64,000 bases of DNA from Geomonas sp. Red32 (GCF_023652955.1 NZ_JAKLOY010000004.1:1-64000); one strand, 5' to 3'; positions 8,447 to 16,866 are shown, counted from the stretch's first letter. Notes: generated by a model not told the origin, from the letters alone. Numbers and translations are program-made.

Positions 8447-9526
8447 TTAACGTCCGAGCATGATGCCGAGCGCTTCAGCCTGCCGGACCATCTCCCCTTG
8501 CGGGTCGACCACGTTGAGCCTGCCGACCGCGTCCTCGATCGGGAAGGAGGCAATTTCCCGCCCTCTCAGGCACGCCATCTGCCCGAAGGCCCCCTCGGCG
8601 AGCAGTTCGACCGCCTTCACGCCGAAACGGCTCCCGAGGACGCGGTCGAAGGTGGTCGGGGTGCCTCCCCGCTGAAGGTGGCCGAGCACGGTGACCCGGA
8701 CATCCATCTCCAGGAAGCGCCCGAGCTCCCGCGAGATCAACTCCCCTACCCCGCCCAGCCGCTCCACCACCGACCTGCCGCCGGCGGCCTCCTTGACCAC
8801 GCGGTCGCCCCCCTTGGGGAAAGCACCCTCGGCGGTCACGATGACGCTGAAGCGCCGGCCGGCCTTGCCCCGTTTGACGATGGCGCCGCAGACCTTCTCG
8901 ATGTCGTAAGGGATCTCGGGAATGAGGATGACGTCCGCGCCGCCGGCGATCCCGGACTCGAGGGCGATCCACCCGGCGTAGCGTCCCATGACCTCGAGGA
9001 TCATGACGCGGTGGTGGCTCTCCGCGGTGGAATGAAGGCGGTCGAGGGCGTCGGTGGCGGTCTGGACGGCGGTGTTATAGCCGAAGGTGACGTCGGTGCC
9101 GCAGAGGTCGTTGTCGATGGTCTTGGGGACGCCGACGATGGGGACGCCGCGGCGCATCAGGTCGAGGGCGATCTTGAGGGATCCGTCGCCCCCGATGACC
9201 ACCAGGGCGGAGATGCCGAGCTGGCGGATCCGGGAGACGACTTCGCCGGAGACGTCGACCAGCTCGACTTTCCCGTCCCTCATGAGGGGATAGGAGAAGG
9301 GGTTCCCGCGGTTGGTGGTCCCCAGGATGGTGCCGCCGCGGGGAAGGATGCCGCGCACGTCTTCGAGCGTGAGGGGACGGCATTTTTCGGGATGGAGAAG
9401 GCCGTCGAAACCGTCTTCGATGCCGCAAACCTCCCAGCCGCGCTGCAGGGATGCCTTGACGACACCCCGGATCACTGCGTTGAGACCGGGGCAGTCGCCG
9501 CCACCGGTAAGGACACCTATCTTCAT
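8447..9526 (-). CDS. pfkA: 6-phosphofructokinase
   Basis: A 359-residue glycolytic kinase making fructose 1,6-bisphosphate. It shows GGGDCPGLNAVIRG (phosphoryl-donor loop), VIGGDGS, PKTIDND and EVMGRYAGWIAL. Residues equivalent to E. coli 104 and 124 are Gly (GGDGS) and Lys (PKTIDND). Gly104 is associated with ATP use and Lys124 with PPi enzymes; the Gly/Lys mix is known in the group III or clade X enzymes, usually ATP-dependent. The start is preceded by GGGGGTAATTC. It stands alone between intergenic repeats. Confidence 0.93.
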   Translation of the reverse strand: MKIGVLTGGGDCPGLNAVIRGVVKASLQRGWEVCGIEDGFDGLLHPEKCRPLTLEDVRGILPRGGTILGTTNRGNPFSYPLMRDGKVELVDVSGEVVSRIRQLGISALVVIGGDGSLKIALDLMRRGVPIVGVPKTIDNDLCGTDVTFGYNTAVQTATDALDRLHSTAESHHRVMILEVMGRYAGWIALESGIAGGADVILIPEIPYDIEKVCGAIVKRGKAGRRFSVIVTAEGAFPKGGDRVVKEAAGGRSVVERLGGVGELISRELGRFLEMDVRVTVLGHLQRGGTPTTFDRVLGSRFGVKAVELLAEGAFGQMACLRGREIASFPIEDAVGRLNVVDPQGEMVRQAEALGIMLGR

Positions 9527-9544
9527 GAATTACCCCCGATAAAA

Positions 9545-9912
9545 ACGGATCATCAAATCATTGGAACACGGATGACGGACACCCAAAATCAAAACCGGAA
9601 CGCGGATGACGCGGATTGGGCGGATGAACGCGGATCAAACCAAGGCAAAGACAGAAGCTTTTTTTCATTTACTCAAAGGCTTTTTGCTTTGTCCGGCTAG
9701 CGCAGAATCCGGGTCACCAGTGTTCTATCATGGTTGTTTTTGGTTATCAATGACGGAACGACGGACCATCCTCACCCCTGCCCTCTCCTTGAAGGAGAGG
9801 GGGAGTTGGTTCCTGCGGAGGATTGGTTCCAATCAGGAAGAGCCTGTGTTTACTCAAAGGTCTTTTGCCGTATCCGCGTAAATCCGTTCAATCCGCGTCA
9901 TCCGCGTTCAAT
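9545..9912. repeat. Intergenic block with inverted CGCGGATGACGCGGAT repeats
   Basis: No gene is seen in the 389 bases between pfkA and the selenoprotein gene. AACGCGGATGACGCGGATT at 9599-9617 recurs inverted, exactly, at 9890-9908. TTTACTCAAAGG followed by a TTTTGC-rich stretch occurs near 9668 and again near 9850 in the same orientation. A CCTCACCCCTGCCCTCTCCTTGAAGGAGAGGGGGAG repeat of the palindromic family lies at about 9769-9805. Confidence 0.7.
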
Positions 9913-9915
9913 GGT

Positions 9916-10560
9916 TTATCGCTTTTCCAGCGCGTTTAGAATTTCGGCGGGTTCTAAGAGATTGGTGATGTCGGTATCGGCATGGGAGAGGAGGACGGTT
10001 CCGTCCGGCGCAATGACGAAGGTCCCGGGAAGCGGAAGCTCCCACGAGCTGTCGGCATTGAAGGCGGGGAGGTTGCTCCCCCACGAGATGTAGAGGGAGC
10101 GGATCCACTCGGGGACCTGGAAGACGAGCCCGTACTGGCGGGCCACCTTGTTGCCGAGGTCGCTCAGCACCTGGTACTCGAGGAAATTCTTCAAAAGGGT
10201 CGCCTGCGACTTGTCCGGGGTCTGCGGAGAGACGGCAATCATCGAGGCTCCAAGCTCTTCTATCTGGGGAAGGATCTTCTGGTAAGCCCTCAACTGAAGG
10301 CTGCAGTACGGTCACCAAAGCCCCCGGTAGAAGGTCAATACCACCGGTCCCCTGGCCAGCATCACTCCCAGATTGACGGGAGTGCCAACCGGGTTTGGGA
10401 GGGTGAATTCGGGGGCGGTCTCGCCCGCCTTGAGCACCCGGCCGGCTATCCCGGACATGGCGAGCTCCCGGGAGGCACGTTCGAAAAGTTCGGCCTGCTC
10501 CGGCGGAAGCGGCCGAAGCGATTTCTCCAACTCCATAATCTGCGCACGCAAGTCCTGCAT
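9916..10560 (-). CDS. Selenocysteine-containing AhpC/TSA peroxiredoxin-like protein
   Basis: A 214-codon gene with an in-frame TGA at 10312-10314. Read through it, the protein has the family active-site context VVLTFYRGLW-U-PYCSLQLRAYQ, where relatives have FYRGxWCPYC. Selenocysteine therefore replaces the first cysteine of a CxxC motif. The protein continues with IEELGASMIAVSPQTPDKS, typical of the AhpC/TSA peroxiredoxin-like family, and normal length is restored only by readthrough. A hairpin fitting a bacterial SECIS follows the TGA. The start is supported by GAGGAGGGCACC before ATG at 10560. Expected role: thiol-dependent peroxide or disulfide chemistry in the cytosol. Annotation software would split it into two ORFs. 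Confidence 0.9.
10285..10314 (-). promoter_or_regulatory. UGA selenocysteine codon and candidate SECIS hairpin
   Basis: After UGA (10314-10312) come nine bases, then a perfect 7-bp stem (counting one G-U pair) AGCCUUC / GAGGGCU (10302-10296 with 10291-10285) closing the loop AGUU, with a G in the loop. Bacterial SECIS elements lie just after the UGA with a small G-containing apical loop roughly 16 or more bases away; here the loop starts 16 bases after UGA. Confidence 0.75.
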
Positions 10561-10679
10561 GGTGCCCTCCTCTAAATGCCACGAATGCCTAAAGTTTTAC
10601 CGTGATTCCACCGTTGGTCAACCCTGCCAGGTCCACGCCGTCCCAAGAAAATCGAGCCAATCGGCAAAAATTTCAATTC

Positions 10680-10728
10680 TTGACTCAGGTCATGAACAAA
10701 AAAGGTTGCAACGGCTATTGTCAGATCA
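10680..10728 (+). promoter_or_regulatory. FNR/HcpR-type box with class II promoter
   Basis: TTGACTCAGGTCAT at 10680-10693 fits TTGAC-N4-GTCAA, the half-site pattern of CRP/FNR-family regulators such as HcpR, with one mismatch. A -10 candidate TATTGT lies at 10716-10721. If transcription starts near 10728 the box is centred close to -41.5, the class II activator position. The downstream genes (DUF1858, hemerythrin) are of the kind HcpR/FNR-type nitrosative stress regulators control. Confidence 0.55.
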
Positions 10729-10781
10729 TCGAACGACGCGAACGGCACCGGCCAACGGGTTGCCTTACCAGGGAGGACGGG

Positions 10782-11006
10782 ATGAACTTCAAAGACGGAT
10801 TGGGTGAGATGGCGATTCAGGATGCGATGAAACTTTATCCCGGGATCGGCGAGATACTGAACAACTACGATATCGGCTGCGTGACCTGCAAAGTCGGGAT
10901 CTGCCTTCTGAAGGACGTGGTATCCATCCACGGGCTTTCTCCGGAACAGGAAGTATCCATCGAAAAAGAGATCAACGAGTACCTGGACGGCCTGGTGGCC
11001 GCCTGA
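10782..11006 (+). CDS. DUF1858 (hybrid-cluster-protein-associated disulfide) domain protein
   Basis: A 74-residue protein from ATG 10782, after GGGAGGACGGG. An upstream in-frame ATG at 10692 is rejected because it overlaps the regulatory box. The sequence AMKLYPGIGEILNNYDIGC with the pair C-V-T-C-K-V-G-I-C matches small DUF1858 proteins often encoded near hybrid cluster protein or hemerythrin-like genes. A redox or Fe-S/NO-related role is inferred. It starts a three-gene plus-strand operon. Confidence 0.8.
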   Translation: MNFKDGLGEMAIQDAMKLYPGIGEILNNYDIGCVTCKVGICLLKDVVSIHGLSPEQEVSIEKEINEYLDGLVAA

Positions 11007-11056
11007 CATAGAAACCGGCAACGACTCATACAGAAAAATTCAAAGGAGATACGAAA

Positions 11057-11515
11057 ATGGCACATACCGCATGTGGCTGCCCGGGCAGCATGGCACGAGT
11101 GATCGAGAAAACCGACAACAACGAGAACACCAGCACCCAGAAGGCTCCCTCCGAGCTCCGTCAGTGGCCGGTCCAGCTGCACCTGGTCCCCCCCACCGCC
11201 CCGTGGTTCCAGAACGCCGACATCCTGATCGCCGCCGACTGCGTGGCCTTCGCACTGGGTAGCTTCCACGGCGATCTGCTGAAAGGGAAAGCGCTGGCCA
11301 TCGCCTGCCCGAAGCTGGACGACACCACCCCCTACGTGGAGAAGCTGGCCGCCATCATCAAGATGAACGAGGTGAAGAGCGTCACGGTGGCGATCATGGA
11401 AGTTCCCTGCTGCCGCGGCCTCGACATGATGGTCCGCCAGGCGCTGGCTCAGTCGGGCAAGGAAATCGCACTGGAAACCATCGTGATCGGTATCAACGGC
11501 GAAAGGAGAAACTAG
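11057..11515 (+). CDS. Fe-S-binding protein relative lacking the ferredoxin domain
   Basis: A 152-residue protein, start preceded by AAAGGAGATACGAAA. Sequences such as LRQWPVQLHLVPPTAPWFQN, ADILIAADCVAFA, ALAIACPKLDD and IMEVPCCRGLD match the C-terminal half of longer 4Fe-4S proteins. Those longer proteins carry two ferredoxin motifs before the CGCPGS segment seen here near residue 6. The ferredoxin part is absent upstream, so this is a naturally short form rather than a visible frameshift. Remaining cysteines (ADC, ACPK, PCC) could still hold a metal or cluster. It lies between the DUF1858 and hemerythrin genes. Confidence 0.75.
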   Translation: MAHTACGCPGSMARVIEKTDNNENTSTQKAPSELRQWPVQLHLVPPTAPWFQNADILIAADCVAFALGSFHGDLLKGKALAIACPKLDDTTPYVEKLAAIIKMNEVKSVTVAIMEVPCCRGLDMMVRQALAQSGKEIALETIVIGINGERRN

Positions 11516-11517
11516 CC

Positions 11518-12075
11518 ATGAAACAGGACATCACCCTCGCACTCAAGCACGAGCACCAGCTGATCCTCAGGATGCTTTCGCTTCTGGAGAAAAATGCGAA
11601 CCTGACGGAAGCGGGCAAGTTCAACGATTACCAGTTCTACCTGGACGGCGTCGACTTCATCCGTAACTACGCCGACCGGTTCCATCACGCGAAGGAGGAG
11701 GATGTCCTCTTCGAGGCGCTGATCGAGAACGGCATGCCGCGGGCCAACAGCCCGGTGGCGGCGATGCTGACCGAGCATGACATGGGAAGGGCCTTCGTGA
11801 GGGAGATGGAGGAGGCCGCCACCCGCGCCCTTGACGGGGAACGGGGGCTGGAGCAGACCATCGTGGACGCCGCCCGGGGTTACCTCGAGCTGCTCAGGGA
11901 GCACATCTACAAGGAGGATAACATCCTCTATCCGCTGGCCGAGCGGCTGATGCCTGATGCACTCCGGGAGAGGATCGTCGCCGGGTACCGCGCCGCCGAG
12001 AAGAGGGCGGAAGCGGATCTCGAGGATCACTACCGGGAGGTGGTGGAAGGGTACGAGCAGAAGGCGGCAGCATAA
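11518..12075 (+). CDS. Hemerythrin-like (HHE) domain protein
   Basis: A 185-residue all-helical di-iron protein. The iron ligands can be placed as H in LKHEHQLIL, HHAKEEDVLFE, the central TEHDMGRAF, and EHIYKEDNILYPLAE. Such proteins bind O2 or NO or supply iron for cluster repair (RIC/YtfE group). The start is three bases after the previous stop, so it is co-transcribed. The last 24 coding bases are duplicated 300 bases downstream together with a dispersed repeat. Confidence 0.88.
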   Translation: MKQDITLALKHEHQLILRMLSLLEKNANLTEAGKFNDYQFYLDGVDFIRNYADRFHHAKEEDVLFEALIENGMPRANSPVAAMLTEHDMGRAFVREMEEAATRALDGERGLEQTIVDAARGYLELLREHIYKEDNILYPLAERLMPDALRERIVAGYRAAEKRAEADLEDHYREVVEGYEQKAAA

Positions 12076-12121
12076 TCAGAACGGCAAATCCCCCCCTGTC
12101 CCCCCTTTAACAAGGGGGGGA
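12048..12121 (+). repeat. Gene 3' end plus C-rich/G-rich repeat, copy 1 of a 300-bp-spaced duplication
   Basis: AGGGTACGAGCAGAAGGCGG and following bases (the end of the hemerythrin gene) run into ACGGCAAATCCCCCCCTGTC and AAGGGGGGGAC. The same block appears at 12348-12421, exactly 300 bases further on. Confidence 0.85.
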
Positions 12122-12162
12122 CCGCTGCGCCGGCGGACGGTTGAGGGGCGCGACGGGGGCTG

Positions 12163-12197
12163 AAATCCCCCCTGTCCCCCCTTCGCAAAGGGGGGGA
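12163..12197. repeat. Short C-rich/G-rich dispersed repeat
   Basis: AAATCCCCCCTGTCCCCCCT then TCGCAAAGGGGGGGAC; a further copy between the two halves of the 300-bp-spaced duplication. Confidence 0.7.
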
Positions 12198-12252
12198 CCC
12201 GTGGCGGACGGCATCGGTTAGGCACTCGAAATGGGTTGGGGATGGAAAAGAA

Positions 12253-12283
12253 AAAAGGTAGCCTGACGGGCTACCTTTTCTTG
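12253..12283 (+). terminator. Rho-independent terminator after the hemerythrin operon
   Basis: AAAAGGTAGCC (12253-12263), loop TGACG, GGCTACCTTTT (12269-12279), then TTCTTG-rich sequence. The 11-bp stem is flanked by A and T runs and could work in both directions. Confidence 0.8.
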
Positions 12284-12347
12284 TTTGGGTAACTGGGGGA
12301 CTGGCTCCGTGAGGTGGCTGTCCCCTTTATCATATTAAGTGCACTGC

Positions 12348-12421
12348 AGGGTACGAGCAGAAGGCGGCAGCGTAACTAGTACGGCAAATCCCCCCTGTCC
12401 CCCCTTTAACAAGGGGGGGAC
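12348..12421 (+). repeat. Duplicated hemerythrin 3' end plus repeat, copy 2
   Basis: Copies the terminal 24 coding bases of the hemerythrin gene, with TAA in the same relative place, followed by the same repeat with few changes. It has no start codon and is a non-coding relic beyond the terminator. Confidence 0.85.
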
Positions 12422-12444
12422 GCACTGCGGCCGGTCCCTTTTCG

Positions 12445-13752
12445 TTACTCGAGGTTGTCTTCGATCCTGATGAAGTTGCTCTTGGCGCGGATGACGTCGA
12501 AGGAGTCGATCTCGGTCAGGGCGTGACGGATGTCTTCTTCGCGCGCCTCGTGGGTCATGATGACGATGGGAACGGTATCGCTGGAACGGGCGCTCTGCAC
12601 CATGGATGCGATGCTGATGTTCCTCGCGCCGAGGGCGCCGGCGATCCGGGAAAGGACGCCGGGACGGTCAAGAGCCTGGAACCGGATGTAGTACTTGCTG
12701 ACGATGTCCCCCATCGGTTTGATCGGGAGCTGGGCGACTTTTTCGTCGAGGTAGCCGAGCGGCGCGCAGCGGCGGGTGATCCCGGCGCTCAGGTTCCGGC
12801 AGAGATCGACGACGTCACCCACTACGGCACTGGCGGTGGCGTCCATTCCGGCGCCGCGGCCGTAGAACATCACCGGGCCGACGAAATCGCCGGTCAGGCG
12901 GATGGCGTTGAAGACTCCGTGGACGTCGGCCAGCGGGTAGTCGCTGGGGACCATGGTCGGATGGACGCGGGCCTCGATCTGGCCGCCGTCCCGCTTGCCG
13001 ATGGCGAGGAGCTTGATCCGGTAGCCGAAGGTCTTGGCGAAATCGACGTCCTCGGAGGAGATGGAGGTGATCCCTTCGGAGTAGACGTCCTTCAGGTCGA
13101 TCTTGGTGCCGAAGCAGAGCGACAAAAGGAGGCAAAGCTTATGGGCGGTGTCGACCCCTTCGATGTCGAAGGTGGGATCGGCTTCGGCATAGCCGAGCGC
13201 CTGGGCGGATTTCAGCACTTCGGCGAAGTCGGCGCCTTCCTGGGTCATGCGGGTCAGGATGTAGTTGCAGGTACCGTTCACGATGCCGAGCACGGTGGAG
13301 AAGCGGTTGGCGGCCATGTTCCCCTTGATGGCGGAGAGGACGGGAATCCCGCCACCGACCGCCGCCTCGAAGAGGACCTCGACGCCGTTGGCCTTGGCGG
13401 CCTGGTAAATCTCGTCGCCGTGGACGGCCAAAAGGGCCTTGTTGGCGGTGACCACGTGCTTGCCATGGGCGATGGCCTTGAGGGCGAAGGTACGGGCCGG
13501 CTCGTAGCCGCCGATCAGCTCGATGACCACGGAGATCTCGGGATCGGTGAGGATCTCGTCGGCGTTGCGGGTCAGGTGGATCCCCTCGGTGCTCACGCCA
13601 CGGTTGGTGGTGATATCGAGGTCGGCGATGCTCTTCAGCAAGATGCGAGCCCCGGTCTTATCCTCGATGAGGGGGGCATTTTCCTTGAGAAGCTTGACGA
13701 CTCCGGCGCCGATGGTGCCGAAGCCCAGCAGTCCTATCTTGATCTCTTTCAT
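12445..13752 (-). CDS. hom: Homoserine dehydrogenase
   Basis: A 435-residue monofunctional enzyme reducing aspartate semialdehyde to homoserine for threonine and methionine synthesis. It has an N-terminal Rossmann motif GLLGFGTIGAGVVKLL, ANKALLAVHGDEIY, the signature ALGYAEADPTFDIEGVDTAHKL and a C-terminal ACT domain (FQALDRPGVLSRIAGALG) from about residue 350, suggesting allosteric amino-acid feedback. Length is typical of the ACT-containing form. It appears monocistronic, separated from nusB by a 114-base repeat region. Confidence 0.96.
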   Translation of the reverse strand: MKEIKIGLLGFGTIGAGVVKLLKENAPLIEDKTGARILLKSIADLDITTNRGVSTEGIHLTRNADEILTDPEISVVIELIGGYEPARTFALKAIAHGKHVVTANKALLAVHGDEIYQAAKANGVEVLFEAAVGGGIPVLSAIKGNMAANRFSTVLGIVNGTCNYILTRMTQEGADFAEVLKSAQALGYAEADPTFDIEGVDTAHKLCLLLSLCFGTKIDLKDVYSEGITSISSEDVDFAKTFGYRIKLLAIGKRDGGQIEARVHPTMVPSDYPLADVHGVFNAIRLTGDFVGPVMFYGRGAGMDATASAVVGDVVDLCRNLSAGITRRCAPLGYLDEKVAQLPIKPMGDIVSKYYIRFQALDRPGVLSRIAGALGARNISIASMVQSARSSDTVPIVIMTHEAREEDIRHALTEIDSFDVIRAKSNFIRIEDNLE

Positions 13753-13812
13753 ATTCCCTCTTCCCTCATAGCTTCATCTTAAGTATTTGAGAGTATCAGC
13801 CGTCCACACGGC

Positions 13813-13858
13813 ATCCCCCCTCCCCTCGAGGGAGGGGGTGAGGGGGTGGGGGCGGGAA
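13813..13858. repeat. Dispersed CCTCNCCC-type palindromic repeat
   Basis: ATCCCCCCTCCCCTCGAGGG then AGGGGGTGAGGGGGTGGGGGC, just downstream of nusB. Confidence 0.7.
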
Positions 13859-13866
13859 CCTCTGGG

Positions 13867-14304
13867 CTACTCCTTGCCGGTGACGGTGGAGGCGATCTCG
13901 TCGAGGATGCCGTTCACGAAGGAGGCGGAATCCTCGGCGCCGAACTTCTTGGCCACCTCGATGGCCTCGTTCATGGTCACGTTCTTCGGGATGTCCGGGC
14001 GGTACAGGAGCTCGAAGACGGCCAGCCGGAGGATGTTGAGATCCACCCGGGCCATGCGCGTCATGCTCCAGTTCTTGGACTTCTCCGAGATGCGGGAGTC
14101 GATCTCCGGGAGGTGCGCCATCACGCCGTTGACCAGTTCGGAGGCGAAGGCGTACGCCTTGGAGTTGACCTCCAGGGTCGGCTCGTCACCCTCACTGAAG
14201 CTCTCGATGATCCTTTTCAGTGCCGAGGTGGCGTCGTGCAGCACCAGGTCCTTGGAATAGAGGGCCTGCAGCGCCAGCTCCCTTCCTTCTCTGCGGGTAG
14301 TCAA
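13867..14304 (-). CDS. nusB: Transcription antitermination factor NusB
   Basis: A 145-residue all-helical RNA-binding protein that with NusE (S10) recognises boxA in rRNA operons. It begins [20 protein letters not shown] and contains [23 protein letters not shown] and [25 protein letters not shown], the standard family blocks. It directly follows ribH, a common ribH-nusB arrangement, and ends the riboflavin operon. Confidence 0.96.
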   Translation of the reverse strand: MTTRREGRELALQALYSKDLVLHDATSALKRIIESFSEGDEPTLEVNSKAYAFASELVNGVMAHLPEIDSRISEKSKNWSMTRMARVDLNILRLAVFELLYRPDIPKNVTMNEAIEVAKKFGAEDSASFVNGILDEIASTVTGKE

Positions 14305-14305
14305 T

Positions 14306-14773
14306 TTATTTCATCTCCCTGAACAAGCTGGCGGTCTCGATGACGGTCACCGCGGCGTCGAACCCTTTGTTGCCCGCCTTGGTGCCGGCCCTTTCGATGG
14401 CCTGCTCGATGGTGTCGGTGGTCAGCACGCCGAAGGCGACCGGGATGCCGGCGTCGAGCGAGACGTGGGCGATCCCCTTGGAGACCTCGGAGGCGACGTA
14501 GTCGAAGTGCGGCGTGGAGCCGCGGATGACGGCGCCCAGGCAGATCACGCCGTCGAACTCGCCCTTGGCGGCGAGCTTCTTGGCGGCCAGCGGGATCTCG
14601 AAGGCACCCGGAACGCGGACGACGGTGATGTCGGCATCGTTGGCGCCGTGGCGGATCAAGGCATCCAGGGCCCCTTCCAAAAGGCGCTCGCCGATGAAGC
14701 TGTTGAAGCGGCCGACGACGATGCCGAACTTGAGACCTTCGGCGTTAAGTTTTCCCTCGATGTACTTTGGCAT
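14306..14773 (-). CDS. ribH: 6,7-dimethyl-8-ribityllumazine synthase
   Basis: A 155-residue protein that condenses the ribityl-pyrimidine with dihydroxybutanone phosphate, the penultimate riboflavin step. It shows [54 protein letters not shown] and [24 protein letters not shown]. The length fits icosahedral-type lumazine synthases. One base separates it from nusB and 14 from ribBA. Confidence 0.97.
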   Translation of the reverse strand: MPKYIEGKLNAEGLKFGIVVGRFNSFIGERLLEGALDALIRHGANDADITVVRVPGAFEIPLAAKKLAAKGEFDGVICLGAVIRGSTPHFDYVASEVSKGIAHVSLDAGIPVAFGVLTTDTIEQAIERAGTKAGNKGFDAAVTVIETASLFREMK

Positions 14774-14787
14774 GGTTAACCCCTGTC

Positions 14788-15990
14788 TCAGATGTTTTCC
14801 AGCAGATGCCCCATCTTATCGCGCTTGGTCTTCAGGTACTTCTCGTTGGCCTTGGAGGGAGGAATCTCGATGGGAACCCTCTCGACGATGTTGATCCCGT
14901 ACCCCTGCAGGCCGACCAGCTTCTTCGGATTGTTGGTCATCAGGCGGATCTTCTTGACCCCCAGGTTGACCAGGATCTGGGCCCCGATCCCGTAATCGCG
15001 GAGGTCAGGCTTGAAGCCGAGGGCGATGTTGGCCTCGACGGTATCTTTCCCCTGGTCCTGGAGCGCGTAGGCTTTGAGCTTGTTGGTCAGGCCGATGCCG
15101 CGCCCTTCCTGCCTCATGTAGAGGATGACGCCGGTCCCCTCGTGCTCGATGGCCTTCATGGCGGCGTGGAGCTGGTCGGCGCAGTCGCAGCGGACGCTTC
15201 CGAAGACGTCGCCGGTCAGGCACTCGGAATGGACCCGGACCAGCACCGGCTGGTCTCCCTTGATGTCGCCCTTGACGAGCGCAAGGTGCTCCAGCTTGTC
15301 GATATCGTTCTCGAAGGCGACGGCGCGGAAGGATCCGTAGTGGCTCGGGAGGGCGACGTCGACGGAGCGGCGCACGAGCGATTCGTGCTTCATCCGGTAG
15401 GCGACCAGGTCCGCGATGGTGCAGACCTTGATGCCGTGCTCCTTGGCGAACTTCTTCAATTCCGGCATGCGGGACATGGTCCCGTCTTCGTTCATGATCT
15501 CGCAGATGACGCCGGAGGGCTCGAGGCCGGCCAGGCGGGCGAGATCGACCGATCCCTCGGTCTGGCCGGAGCGCACCAGGACGCCGCCGTTTTTTGCCCG
15601 GAGCGGGAAGATATGGCCGGGACGGGCGAGGTCTTCGGCCTTGGCGTCGGGGGCCACGGCGGTCAGGATGGTTTGGGCGCGGTCGGCCGCGGAAATGCCG
15701 GTGGTGACGCCGCTCTTGGCCTCGATGGAAACGGTGAAGGCGGTGCCGAAAGACGACGTGTTGGTCTGCACCATGGGCGGGAGGTCGAGGCGGTCGCAAC
15801 GCTCCGTGGTCATGGTGAGACAGATAAGGCCGCGTCCGAAACGGGCCATGAAGTTGATGGCTTCGGGGGTGACGCACTGGGCCGCCATGGTCAGGTCGCC
15901 TTCGTTCTCGCGATCCTCATCGTCGACCAGGATGACCATCCTGCCGGCCCTGATCTCCTCGATGGCCTCCTCAATAGTTGCTACTGACAT
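14788..15990 (-). CDS. ribBA: Bifunctional DHBP synthase / GTP cyclohydrolase II
   Basis: A 400-residue fusion. The N-terminal half (about 1-205) is 3,4-dihydroxy-2-butanone 4-phosphate synthase, with [17 protein letters not shown] and [21 protein letters not shown]. The C-terminal half is GTP cyclohydrolase II, with the zinc site [16 protein letters not shown] and the motif RQEGRGIGL. It supplies both starting intermediates of riboflavin synthesis. It sits between ribE and ribH in the operon. Confidence 0.97.
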   Translation of the reverse strand: MSVATIEEAIEEIRAGRMVILVDDEDRENEGDLTMAAQCVTPEAINFMARFGRGLICLTMTTERCDRLDLPPMVQTNTSSFGTAFTVSIEAKSGVTTGISAADRAQTILTAVAPDAKAEDLARPGHIFPLRAKNGGVLVRSGQTEGSVDLARLAGLEPSGVICEIMNEDGTMSRMPELKKFAKEHGIKVCTIADLVAYRMKHESLVRRSVDVALPSHYGSFRAVAFENDIDKLEHLALVKGDIKGDQPVLVRVHSECLTGDVFGSVRCDCADQLHAAMKAIEHEGTGVILYMRQEGRGIGLTNKLKAYALQDQGKDTVEANIALGFKPDLRDYGIGAQILVNLGVKKIRLMTNNPKKLVGLQGYGINIVERVPIEIPPSKANEKYLKTKRDKMGHLLENI

Positions 15991-16033
15991 CTTTTAAACC
16001 CCTTTTACGGCTGGATCAAAAGAGAAATTTATC

Positions 16034-16678
16034 TCATAGGTAGCCGTTTTTTGCAAGCAGTTCGAGTGTGACTCCGCCCGGCTTCTCATCGCGAGCCGAG
16101 AGCAATCTCTCAAGATAGCGGCAGATAAGATCGGTCTCTATGTTGACCTGATCCCCCACCCTTTTGCCGAGGAGCGTTGTCTTGGCGGCGGTGTGGGGAA
16201 TGATGTTGACGCTGAAGCTGTCGGAGGTAACCGTGTTGATCGTAAGGCTGATGCCGTCGATGGCGACCGACCCCTTGGGGGCGAGGTAGCGGCCGAACTC
16301 GGCGGGGAAGCGGAAGGTGAAGACGATGTTGCCGGCGACCTCGCGGCGCCCGGCGACGGTGGCCAGGCAGTCGACGTGGCCGGAGACCAGGTGGCCGTCC
16401 AGGCGGTCGGAGAGGCGCATGGCCCGCTCCAGGTTGAGCGGTGAGCCAGAGCCGAGGTCCTTGAAGGAAGTGCGGTCGATGGTCTCGGGGGAGACGTCGA
16501 AGGTGAGCGTGCCGCCACCCTTGCGGACCACGGTGAGGCAGGCGCCGTTGACGGCCACCGAGTCGCCGAGCTTGATCTCCTCCAGGGGGAGTCCGGTTTT
16601 GACGGTCAGGCTGCCGGAGGCGCCTTTACGCTCGATGGATACCAGCTCGCCTACATTTTCTATGAGACCTGTGAACAT
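16034..16678 (-). CDS. ribE: Riboflavin synthase alpha chain
   Basis: A 214-residue protein made of two lumazine-binding beta-barrel repeats, beginning MFTGLIENVGELVSIERKG. The first repeat has VNGACLTVV and the second VAIDGISLTIN. It dismutates two lumazine molecules to riboflavin. Length and start are standard. A 203-base gap with inverted CCACGGAG repeats separates it from ribD upstream. Confidence 0.97.
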   Translation of the reverse strand: MFTGLIENVGELVSIERKGASGSLTVKTGLPLEEIKLGDSVAVNGACLTVVRKGGGTLTFDVSPETIDRTSFKDLGSGSPLNLERAMRLSDRLDGHLVSGHVDCLATVAGRREVAGNIVFTFRFPAEFGRYLAPKGSVAIDGISLTINTVTSDSFSVNIIPHTAAKTTLLGKRVGDQVNIETDLICRYLERLLSARDEKPGGVTLELLAKNGYL

Positions 16679-16698
16679 TTTCTACCTCAAAGCAAGTT

Positions 16699-16866
16699 AG
16701 CCACGGAGACACGGAGAAAATCGGAGAAGGCTTTTTAACTTCTAACTCTTGGGGGAAACCAAAGACAGATCTTACCTCACAATGTTCGGCTCCTCTGCCT
16801 TTGTACCTGTCTAACTCTCGTTTATCGAAGTTGCTTTCTCAGAAGCTCTCCGTGTCTCCGTGGCAA
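16699..16866. repeat. Inverted CCACGGAGACACGGAG repeat pair in the ribD-ribE gap
   Basis: GCCACGGAGACACGGAG at 16700-16716 recurs inverted as CTCCGTGTCTCCGTGGC at 16848-16864, enclosing about 130 bases with no gene. A degenerate third unit continues into the end of ribD. Related units are found at 19030-19282. Confidence 0.75.

Noticed and set aside
9916-10560. Frameshifted or nonsense pseudogene interpretation of the peroxiredoxin-like gene
   Set aside because: Only one TGA interrupts, exactly at an active-site cysteine and followed by a SECIS-like hairpin, so selenocysteine fits better.
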